NCBI GenBank assembly: GCA_015523645.1
Contig: WAJY01000292.1
Span: 1-5,636, forward strand
Direction of reading: 5' to 3'
DNA: 5,636 nucleotides
From: Geoglobus sp.
GTDB taxonomy: Archaea; Halobacteriota; Archaeoglobi; Archaeoglobales; Archaeoglobaceae
Shown here: positions 1 to 4,709 of the stretch, piece after piece
Numbering within the stretch: position 1 is the first letter of the stretch
How the letters are laid out: each line of letters opens with the position of its first letter
The notes under the pieces: generated by a model
What the model was told of the DNA's origin: nothing
The model's database searches: none
What the model saw: only the letters and a program-made list of their open reading frames with translations
Program-made: the position numbers and the translations under genes

Positions 1-591
1 TATCTCTACGCAAGGGTCAGCACCAAAAATCAGCTTGAGAGTCTTGAGAGACAGAAAAAACAGCTTGTTGAATATGCAGAAAAACAGGGATGGAGCTACA
101 GGCTGTTCTTCGAAGTTGCCTGTGGTGCGGAACTGGATATGTTTGATTCAGAACACAAGCGGTTGATGAGGTCTGCAGAGAAAGAGAAGCCTCATGCCAT
201 TGTTGTAACGAGCCTTGACAGATTTGGGAGGGATACTCTGCATATCCTCTTTTCAATTCAGAAGCTCGAAGAAATGGGAATCAAGTTCATCAGTCTGAAG
301 GAAAGTATAGACACTGGATCCAGGATAGGGAAGTTCCTTCTACATGTTCTTTCTGCGGTTGCAGAGATGGAGAGGGAGCTTATCAGAGAGAGACTTCAAG
401 CGGGTTATGATGAAGCGAGGAGAGAGGGTAGGGTTGGTAGGAAGAAGAAGAAGATTGATGAGCAACAGCTCAAAGAGCTCTATGAAAAAGGAGTCAGCTA
501 CACATCAATGGCTAAGATTTTTGGTTGTTCTGTTGGGACTGTACGAAATAGGTTGAAGGAGTTGGGTTTGATAGGAGGTGACATCGAATGA
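1..591 (+). CDS. Serine recombinase (resolvase/invertase family), 5' end missing
   Basis: Small serine recombinases cut and rejoin DNA at paired sites through a serine-DNA intermediate, for resolution, inversion or integration. The frame is open from base 1; 196 residues are visible and the start codon lies just outside. Residues 1-11 read YLYARVSTKNQ, the family N-terminal motif, with Ser7 (bases 19-21) as the expected nucleophile and Arg5 beside it. The second active-site motif LDRFGRD is at residues 72-78, with Arg74 and Arg77. The long arm helix (HVLSAVAEMERELIRERL) is at about 115-132. A basic linker (GRKKKK) leads to a C-terminal helix-turn-helix at about 164-190. Only about 4-8 residues should be missing, giving a normal length near 200. 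The usual SG after the first strand reads CG here (41-42). The stop overlaps the ATG at 588 (ATGA), suggesting translational coupling to the next gene. The family is clear; the target site is unknown. Confidence 0.93.
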   Translation, partial: YLYARVSTKNQLESLERQKKQLVEYAEKQGWSYRLFFEVACGAELDMFDSEHKRLMRSAEKEKPHAIVVTSLDRFGRDTLHILFSIQKLEEMGIKFISLKESIDTGSRIGKFLLHVLSAVAEMERELIRERLQAGYDEARREGRVGRKKKKIDEQQLKELYEKGVSYTSMAKIFGCSVGTVRNRLKELGLIGGDIE

Positions 592-914
592 TCTCGGAAT
601 TTCTTCAGGGTTATTTGATCGGGTTGGTGGGTGGTTTGTTGCCGGTAAGTTGGATAATAAGATGCGAAATCTTGCATTTTTTATTTGGCTCAGCGGTGGC
701 ATCGGTGGCGTTCTCCCTGATCTCGACCACATTCCTGAGCTCATGCAGGGGCAAAGAATCTCAATCCCAGTCATCGGCAAGCTCAACATCATCATCGGCG
801 TTTCTCAGGATGGTTACGGCAGACCGCTCCACTTTCTATTTCTGGCTGTTGCTCTCGTTCTCATTTGGTGTTGTCTCGCACATATTGGCAGACGCCTTAA
901 ATCTGGGGTTTTAG
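588..914 (+). pseudogene. DUF457-like membrane-bound hydrolase, frame-disrupted
   Basis: DUF457 (YdjM-like) proteins are small membrane proteins with conserved Asp/His motifs, called putative metal-dependent hydrolases; their substrate is unknown. The start ATG at 588 has GGAGGTGA (573-580) at good spacing and overlaps the recombinase stop. From it the frame reads a plausible hydrophobic N-terminus (MISEFLQGYLIGLVGG). The family motif GGVLPDLDHIPE and the block GRPLHFLFLAVALVLIW, however, lie in the next frame (open from 578 to 952), and the C-terminal motif SHILADALNLGF returns to the first frame, ending at TAG 912-914. Between these parts, the first frame gives serine-rich, out-of-frame-looking sequence. 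One extra G near 629-637 and one fewer T at 864-866 would restore a continuous protein of about 109 residues with roughly three membrane segments. This could be a decayed gene, two sequence errors, or, less likely, recoding. Confidence 0.6.
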
Positions 915-920
915 AGGTGG

Positions 921-949
921 TTGTGTTGTTTTCCATTTTGTTTCTTTCG
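921..949 (+). terminator. T-rich likely terminator after the recombinase/DUF457 pair
   Basis: This stretch follows the TAG at 914 and carries several T runs (GTTTT, CATTTTG, TTTCTTT). Archaeal RNA polymerase commonly stops at such runs without a hairpin. A new promoter starts immediately after it, which supports a transcript boundary here. The call is inference from composition and position. Confidence 0.4.
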
Positions 950-950
950 T

Positions 951-967
951 GAAGGAGGTTTTATATA
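951..967 (+). promoter_or_regulatory. Archaeal promoter (BRE/TATA) for the 70-aa basic protein
   Basis: A purine-rich GAAGGAGG (951-958), acting as a BRE-like element, is followed by TTTTATATA (959-967). Transcription would be expected to start about 25 bases downstream of the TATA centre, near 988-990. That leaves a leader of roughly 14 bases holding GAGGTGA (990-996) before the TTG start at 1003. Confidence 0.6.
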
Positions 968-1002
968 CGATAAACGCAGAGGAACATCAGAGGTGAAAAC
1001 TG

Positions 1003-1215
1003 TTGCCGAGTCCGGCTGAAAAGAGGGTAGAAGGAAAGTTTTATCGCAGAAAGGATGGAGCTTGGGTTAAGTTAAGGGGCAGAATGGTCAAAGTCGGGGC
1101 GGATAAGTATAAGCACCTTCCGCACTACTCAAAACACTCTGTAAGCTCGGACAGAAAACGAAGAGCCAAGAAAAATAAGAGAAAAGTGAGAAAGTATCCC
1201 CACGCTTACGACTGA
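1003..1215 (+). CDS. Small, highly basic protein of unknown function (70 aa)
   Basis: I do not recognise this protein. The start is TTG at 1003, chosen because GAGGTGA at 990-996 lies six bases before it and no in-frame ATG is better placed. Lys and Arg make up well over a third of the residues. The middle holds a KDGAWVKLRGRMVKVG stretch (about 17-32) that looks like short beta strands, and the C-terminal third is a cluster of the type RKRRAKKNKRKVRK (51-64), followed by YPHAYD. Such composition suits nucleic-acid binding, or packaging if the element is viral, but no family motif is visible. It has its own TATA promoter, separate from the recombinase. Its last 10 bases overlap the end of the convergent minus-strand operon. 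Confidence 0.7.
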   Translation: MPSPAEKRVEGKFYRRKDGAWVKLRGRMVKVGADKYKHLPHYSKHSVSSDRKRRAKKNKRKVRKYPHAYD

Positions 1216-1310
1216 GCCTTAACTCTGCCCTTGTTTATCTCGTGACAGACCCATAAAGTAGCTATGATGCTCAGTGAAAGCTCGATGGCTATGATTGTCG
1301 TTACGGTCAT
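1206..1310 (-). CDS. Single-span membrane micro-protein (34 aa)
   Basis: I do not recognise this protein; it is the last gene of the leftward operon. ATG at 1308-1310 opens a 34-residue frame ending at TAA (1206-1208). Residues about 4-24 (TTIIAIELSLSIIATLWVCHE) form one probable membrane helix, followed by a short basic tail (NKGRVKAQS), which would place the C-terminus in the cytoplasm. It starts four bases after the stop of the 37-aa gene, with AAAGGGATGA upstream as a weak ribosome-binding site. The frame is short, so coding is not certain; the operon spacing and the hydrophobic-then-basic pattern are the support. Its end overlaps the convergent 70-aa gene by 10 bases. Confidence 0.45.
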   Translation of the reverse strand: MTVTTIIAIELSLSIIATLWVCHEINKGRVKAQS

Positions 1311-1314
1311 TTTT

Positions 1315-1428
1315 TCATCCCTTTATCTCAAACCCCAATTCTTTCAACAGATCGAAAGCTTCTATTACTGTCGTTGCGGATATAATCCTATCGGTATCCC
1401 CGAACAACACACATGCCCTCGTACTCAT
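1315..1428 (-). CDS. Hypothetical micro-protein (37 aa)
   Basis: I do not recognise this protein. ATG at 1426-1428 is preceded by a strong GGAGGTGAG ribosome-binding site that begins within a few bases of the stop of the 100-aa gene; the gap between the two genes is 14 bases. The 37 residues start MSTRACVLFGD and end with a helical segment (TTVIEAFDLLKELGFEIKG), which could be one strand and one amphipathic helix. The strong ribosome-binding site and tight spacing to both neighbours are the main evidence that it is translated. No function can be assigned. Confidence 0.55.
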   Translation of the reverse strand: MSTRACVLFGDTDRIISATTVIEAFDLLKELGFEIKG

Positions 1429-1442
1429 TTAACTCACCTCCC

Positions 1443-1745
1443 TCAGTCTCCCTTGACAGAGGGTCTGAGGATTTCACCCTTTACCCTGAAAACCTGTGGA
1501 ATCTCCACCTGAATCTGCTCGAATCTGCCATTTGTTGTTGTAATTACTGTTGTTGTTTCATTTAGGGTGGATATCTCATTTTCGTCCAGAATCACAGCAT
1601 TGCTGACGATTAACAGGCTGTTGTCCGGAAGATTGACATATACAAAACCGGATGGTGGATTCTCTCTGTAAAATCTTATTACATCTTCATCAACTTCTTC
1701 AATAAACTTCTCAATCTCAAACTTTTCAAGAGTTTTTACCTCCAT
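1443..1745 (-). CDS. Hypothetical protein in the PCNA operon (100 aa)
   Basis: I do not recognise this protein. I start it at the ATG at 1743-1745 (MEVKTLEKFE), because the GGAGG on the minus strand sits six bases before it. The ATG two codons upstream (1749-1751) directly abuts that GGAGG, and the frame's longer extension to 1814 lies entirely inside the previous gene. The first gene's last 20 bases overlap this start, so translation is probably coupled. Residues 1-28 are acidic and helical (EIEKFIEEVDEDVIRFYRE). The rest looks beta-rich: GFVYVNLPDNSLLIVSNAVIL, then a Thr-rich stretch (about 60-71), then QIQVEIPQVFRVKGEIL. There is no signal peptide, membrane span or cysteine cluster. A small beta-sheet DNA- or protein-binding fold is possible, but this is not shown. 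Confidence 0.75.
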   Translation of the reverse strand: MEVKTLEKFEIEKFIEEVDEDVIRFYRENPPSGFVYVNLPDNSLLIVSNAVILDENEISTLNETTTVITTTNGRFEQIQVEIPQVFRVKGEILRPSVKGD

Positions 1746-2262
1746 TTCCATCCTCCAACAACTCAAGCAGAAGATCGAGTCTTTTAGCAATCTGAAAAAT
1801 AGAGCATTTGCCACTCTGGTTTAATGCACAATCATCTGAACATTCATATGCATTAGAGAATGGACACCACTTCTTAGGTTCTGGTTGTTTGCAGTAATGT
1901 TGCTTTTTCCAGGCCTCATATCCAACGAGTGCACGACCGAGGTCTTTAATTGTATAGATTGAGGTTGATTTGTATTCAGTGCCACATTGCTCGCACTGCT
2001 CCCAGAGATGTAAGTATATACCACTGGGAGCATAAGCAGACCTCTCATATTCAGCGGTGAGGGTTATACCTCCGTCAAGGGTAACTTTCGCAAAGAATCG
2101 ATCAATCGGTTCAACTGTGAATGAGATATTGCCGAACTCAACACTTCTTTTTATAAATTCTTCAACATCTTCAGCGAAGCTCTTTGCTTCTTCCATTTGT
2201 CTCTTTATCTGCTGTTTTCTCTCTTCTTCATATTCTCGAATAGCAAGTTCTCTGAGATTCAT
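1726..2262 (-). CDS. Hypothetical four-cysteine protein following PCNA (178 aa)
   Basis: The role is unknown. ATG at 2260-2262 directly abuts the PCNA stop (TAGATG), with its ribosome-binding site GGTGGAG inside the end of PCNA, so the two are tightly coupled. Residues 1-40 form a charged, probably coiled-coil helix (REYEEERKQQIKRQMEEAK). A beta-rich middle includes FTVEPIDRFFAKVTLDGGITLTAEY (48-72). CEQC at 90-93 and HYC at 122-124 are possible metal ligands. The C-terminus has the spacing C133-x7-C141-x3-C145-x7-C153, then a helix (IFQIAKRLDLLLELLED). I recall this CPF...C...CAL...C arrangement from unnamed phage and plasmid proteins, but cannot verify it here. Zinc or an Fe-S cluster could be bound. 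The neighbourhood suggests a role in the element's DNA metabolism. Confidence 0.8.
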   Translation of the reverse strand: MNLRELAIREYEEERKQQIKRQMEEAKSFAEDVEEFIKRSVEFGNISFTVEPIDRFFAKVTLDGGITLTAEYERSAYAPSGIYLHLWEQCEQCGTEYKSTSIYTIKDLGRALVGYEAWKKQHYCKQPEPKKWCPFSNAYECSDDCALNQSGKCSIFQIAKRLDLLLELLEDGNGGKNS

Positions 2263-2988
2263 CTACTCCACCTCGATTCTCGGGGCTATCAGGTGTGAAA
2301 TCGAAACTCTGTCGTGGTTCAACTCGAAAATCCCGGGAACATCAGTTCCGAGTTTGATAAACAGCTCATTCCCGCTGAATTTGATTTGTTTGAGAAGTTC
2401 TATCGAGAAATAGCTCTTTGCCTGTGCTCTGTTGAAATCAATCAGTTCGTCAGCCGGGAACTCGAATACAGCTTTATCAATATCACCCTCAGCTTCGACA
2501 TAGAACCCATCTTTCTCTGCACGCAAGAGTATAGAATCAGAGATTTTACCACAGACCTCAACAGCCCTCCTGAACTGCTGGGGTTCGAGTGTTATCTCAG
2601 CATTGAGATCAAGGTCTGGAACTTTCGGTTCTTTCCTGATCGTTTCTAGATCTATCAGATTTGTTGTGTAGTTTAGAGATCCTGACCTGAGATTGAGTTT
2701 TTCACCACTCGCATGGAACTCAACAACATCATCTTTTTTCAACACTTTCAACATATCGGCGAGCCTTCCAAGATCCACACCGATGAGGGTCTCACCATCG
2801 AACTCGAAGGACTCGAAATCAGCTCTGTCTATTTTTGCAGTCACGAGAGAGACATTCCCTGGATCCACCGCTTTTGAAGTCAGTCCATCCTCACCAAACT
2901 TCCATCTACTTTCCCGGATTTCGTGTGCTGTAAACCCAACAACAAAGTTTTTTAAATCATCTGCTCTACAAACAAAACCAACACCCAC
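2263..2988 (-). CDS. pcn: DNA polymerase sliding clamp (archaeal PCNA)
   Basis: PCNA forms a ring around DNA, normally a homotrimer in Euryarchaeota, and tethers polymerase, flap nuclease, ligase and other PIP-box proteins during replication and repair. The 241 residues are close to the usual 245-250. The N-terminal domain (about 1-110) has the AVDPGNVSLV motif (40-49) and IGVDLGRLADMLK (69-81). The interdomain connector is LIDLETIRKEPKVPDLDL (111-128). The second domain ends with LGTDVPGIFEL and the conserved LIAPRIEVE C-terminus. The start is GTG at 2986-2988, preceded by GGAGGTGAGA. It begins 13 bases after the triple-HTH gene and ends against the next ATG. A host chromosome would have its own clamp, so this copy among unknown small genes is probably element-encoded. 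Whether it forms homotrimers or mixes with the host clamp cannot be read from sequence. Confidence 0.95.
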   Translation of the reverse strand: MGVGFVCRADDLKNFVVGFTAHEIRESRWKFGEDGLTSKAVDPGNVSLVTAKIDRADFESFEFDGETLIGVDLGRLADMLKVLKKDDVVEFHASGEKLNLRSGSLNYTTNLIDLETIRKEPKVPDLDLNAEITLEPQQFRRAVEVCGKISDSILLRAEKDGFYVEAEGDIDKAVFEFPADELIDFNRAQAKSYFSIELLKQIKFSGNELFIKLGTDVPGIFELNHDRVSISHLIAPRIEVE

Positions 2989-3001
2989 TATCTCACCTCC
3001 C

Positions 3002-3469
3002 TTATTTTTTCAGATTCCTTCCAGGACCTGCAAACAAAATTCCCACTTGAAATTGCTCCAGTATGATCGCAGTAACCTTCAAACTCTGAGAGAGGTTGTA
3101 GAAATTTGCTATTTCTGAGACACTCATACCCCTATTTACCAGTCTTTCAAATTCATTTCGTGGAATTCTTATGCTCCAGTAGTCTATCCCGTATTCTTTC
3201 ACTCTCTTCAGAAGTGTCCGGTAGCTCACTCCGAGCTCTTCAGCGATTTCTTTATAGTTCCTGCCCTGTCTGATTCTTCTGATGATCTCCTCTTCAGGGA
3301 CCTCTTTTTTCTCTGCAAATCTTACTTCGAATGGGATCTGATACTCCTCAAGCCTTGCTTTTATTGTTGATATGTCGCAGTTAAAATGCTCTGCAAGATG
3401 TTTGAGTTCGTAGCCCTGCTTTACAAGCTTTTCAAGCTCTTCTTTTGGGATGTGTTTTTTTGCAGGCAT
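3002..3469 (-). CDS. Protein of three tandem helix-turn-helix repeats (155 aa)
   Basis: This is a likely sequence-specific DNA-binding protein. Three repeats of about 38-40 residues occupy 8-45, 58-95 and 103-142. Each has the pattern P(K/E/R)xE(L/I/F)xxLVxxGxxxxxIAxxxx(V/L)S, then a recognition helix and a closing EEYQI, KEYGI or EQFQV. The third repeat has about two extra residues in the recognition helix. The start is ATG at 3467-3469 (MPAKK), one base after the preceding gene's stop, with GGGGAG as ribosome-binding site; the longer frame to 3505 lies inside that gene. The repeats resemble the resolvase-type HTH of the recombinase at 1-591 (Gx(S/N)Yxx(I/M)A...GxS...T), without any catalytic domain. 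Lying directly before PCNA, it could be an origin-binding or regulatory protein; that is inference. Confidence 0.85.
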   Translation of the reverse strand: MPAKKHIPKEELEKLVKQGYELKHLAEHFNCDISTIKARLEEYQIPFEVRFAEKKEVPEEEIIRRIRQGRNYKEIAEELGVSYRTLLKRVKEYGIDYWSIRIPRNEFERLVNRGMSVSEIANFYNLSQSLKVTAIILEQFQVGILFAGPGRNLKK

Positions 3470-3470
3470 G

Positions 3471-3821
3471 TTACTCCCCAAGCTCACCGAGGAGCAGAAC
3501 TGCAACCCTGCGGTTGACCCACTTCACTGGTAGTTGGATCTTTCCACTTGTTGGGTTATTTCTGATAACTCTCTTTATCTTCAGTATTTCATCATCATCT
3601 GCTGTTTTTCTGAGAACAAGTTCAACTCCATGATCGGCTAACTGTATTCTCCCAAATCTGAGCAGGAGCTGGAGATCAACTATCTCGATGTCTATTTTTC
3701 TGAAGCCCTCATCTATGAGACCACTCTCATCAAGCTCGACATCTTTGAGTTCATCCTCTTTTCCAAATTTGAGTTTGTCTGGGTATTTTTCTGCGAGTTT
3801 TTTGAGTCTGTCATCTTTCAT
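3471..3821 (-). CDS. Protein with C-terminal DUF2080-like domain (116 aa)
   Basis: The N-terminal half (1-60) is charged and not recognised (RLKKLAEKYPDKLKFGKEDE, then a helical IDIEIVDLQLLLRFG). The C-terminal part (about 66-113) resembles the small archaeal DUF2080 'transposon-encoded' proteins: a strand EILKIKRVIR, the key TSGKIQLPVKWVNRRV (91-106), then VAVLLL. The pattern SGxxxxPxxW...kVxVxLL is what I recall of that family, which I would expect to form a small AbrB-like beta fold. The start ATG at 3819-3821 has GGAGG seven bases upstream, and 15 bases separate it from the preceding gene. The stop is one base from the next ATG. The function is unknown; DNA binding or autoregulation is plausible. 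The family call is from memory and moderate. Confidence 0.75.
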   Translation of the reverse strand: MKDDRLKKLAEKYPDKLKFGKEDELKDVELDESGLIDEGFRKIDIEIVDLQLLLRFGRIQLADHGVELVLRKTADDDEILKIKRVIRNNPTSGKIQLPVKWVNRRVAVLLLGELGE

Positions 3822-3836
3822 TCCAGATCCTCCAAT

Positions 3837-4577
3837 TTAAAGAGAGAAATGCTCATCATAGCATTGCTGACACTCTTCATAATCAAAGTATATCTCATTG
3901 TGCTTCTCACAGATGTGCATTTTACCATCAAACTCGCTATCGAGCATGAAGTTTTCAAGCTCTGCTTTTGTGTAGTTGTATCTCTCTGCAAATTGCTTGA
4001 TGAATTCTGTGAGCATTTCAACAGCCTCATCTTCAGTTAATTCTTTGATGATCTCTATTGGAGCGTTACTGTATGCATGGTGTGCATCTCCATTGTCAAC
4101 CAAAACAAGCTTTTCATTCAACATTGCGACATACTGTCTGTTATGATAGCCTTGACAACCATCCCAGCACCCATAATCAAGTGCTGAATCTCTGACAATT
4201 GCATAATCTCCCTCATCCATCTCTGAGATCAACTCCTCTGCTTTTTCTCTGAAATCTTCCTCTCCTGGCTGTGATATGATTTCGAGAGCATCTTCAATTT
4301 CATTTTCTAAAATCAGTCTCAATACTTCGTATGCAATGTCATCAAGCTGATACATTCCGCTTATGTTGATTGCACCGTCGTTGACAGTGTAGATGATATA
4401 CTCTTTGAGTTTTTCAAGTGCTTCACTCTGCTCTTCTGTCAAATTCTCTTCAAAATCACTTTCATAAATTCCTCCGATCACAAATTCTGCTTGGCAATTC
4501 CAGACGTTGACGTATGTGTTGCTGCCGTGCATCTGACTGAGGAGATGAGTTAAATCTCTAAATCTTATTCCATTCAT
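3837..4577 (-). CDS. Acidic protein with C-terminal CxxH/CxxC motif (246 aa)
   Basis: I do not recognise this protein. It is the first gene of the PCNA operon and follows its own promoter. ATG at 4575-4577 has GGAGGTGGTGA three bases upstream. It is strongly acidic, with many Asp and Glu in 38-130. A central segment holds CWDGCQGYHNRQYV (137-150) and LVLVDNGDAHHAYS (157-170), which are rich in Cys and His. The C-terminus reads HICEKH (221-226), then EECQQC (234-239) and DEH, giving a Cys-x2-His ... Cys-x2-Cys arrangement suited to zinc. There is no signal peptide or membrane span. Acidic early proteins of viruses and plasmids sometimes mimic DNA or bind host proteins, but nothing here identifies such a role. 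Confidence is high that it is a gene and low on function. Confidence 0.85.
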   Translation of the reverse strand: MNGIRFRDLTHLLSQMHGSNTYVNVWNCQAEFVIGGIYESDFEENLTEEQSEALEKLKEYIIYTVNDGAINISGMYQLDDIAYEVLRLILENEIEDALEIISQPGEEDFREKAEELISEMDEGDYAIVRDSALDYGCWDGCQGYHNRQYVAMLNEKLVLVDNGDAHHAYSNAPIEIIKELTEDEAVEMLTEFIKQFAERYNYTKAELENFMLDSEFDGKMHICEKHNEIYFDYEECQQCYDEHFSL

Positions 4578-4698
4578 TTCTCACCACCTCCTTTTTACAA
4601 TATTACATATGTTCTTTATGCTATATATAGTTTTCGATTTACACATGAAGAGAAGAACTTTACAGCATATAGAAGTGTAATTAAGAATTTTTTATAAA
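4574..4698. repeat. Duplicated promoter-leader, copy 1 (interrupted)
   Basis: Bases 4574-4656 match 5486-5569 with only two substitutions and one T-run length difference. After a 24-base segment absent from the other copy (4657-4680), the match resumes for 18 bases (4681-4698 against 5570-5587) with one mismatch. The 24-base segment includes TTACA and TGTAA as short inverted arms (4660-4664 and 4676-4680). The repeat begins at the start codon of the 246-aa gene and spans all of promoter P1. Confidence 0.92.
4592..4636 (-). promoter_or_regulatory. Promoter P1 (BRE, TATA, palindrome) for the PCNA operon
   Basis: Read on the minus strand, the BRE CGAAAA (4631-4636) is followed by the TATA box CTATATATAG (4621-4630). 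The perfect palindrome ACATATGT (4605-4612) lies between TATA and the predicted start of transcription near 4600. The leader would be about 22 bases and carries GGAGGTGGTGA (4581-4591). The palindrome is a candidate repressor site because a bound protein would block initiation. It is almost identical to P2. Confidence 0.8.
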
Positions 4699-4709
4699 AA
4701 AGAGAGGAG
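4688..4709 (-). terminator. T-tract terminator after the 259-aa gene
   Basis: Immediately after the TAA (4710-4712), the minus strand reads CTCCTCTC and then six T. The T and A runs form a perfect 14-base palindrome, TTTTTTATAAAAAA (4688-4701). An oligo-T run is a usual archaeal termination signal. The next promoter lies about 50 bases further on, so termination here would separate the two units. Confidence 0.5.

Noticed and set aside
578..952. DUF457-like protein read entirely in the frame starting at GTG 578
   Set aside because: The GTG sits inside the ribosome-binding site of the ATG at 588, and this frame loses the SHILADAL motif, so it cannot be the whole gene.
1264..1512. Plus-strand frame of 82 codons
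   Set aside because: It lies antisense to three minus-strand genes that have better ribosome-binding sites and operon spacing, and its composition (HTCPRTHLTHLPQS) looks non-coding.
1746..1814. Longer N-terminus for the 100-aa protein (start at 1814)
   Set aside because: The added residues overlap the coding end of the four-cysteine protein, and the GGAGG before 1745 marks the later start.
2987..3110. Frameshifted C-terminus of the triple-HTH protein, ending at a TAG overlapping the PCNA GTG
   Set aside because: The other frame gives a Cys/His-bearing tail (YCDHTG...FVC), which was tempting. The in-frame version ends with EQFQV, matching the repeat ends EEYQI and KEYGI, so no shift is needed.
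2057..3118. Plus-strand frames opposite the 178-aa gene and PCNA
   Set aside because: PCNA is certain on the minus strand. The opposite frames are serine- and phenylalanine-rich shadows without ribosome-binding sites.
3470..3505. Longer N-terminus for the triple-HTH protein (start at 3505)
   Set aside because: The extra 12 residues lie inside the preceding gene, and the ATG at 3467-3469 has its own ribosome-binding site and gives a clean N-terminus.
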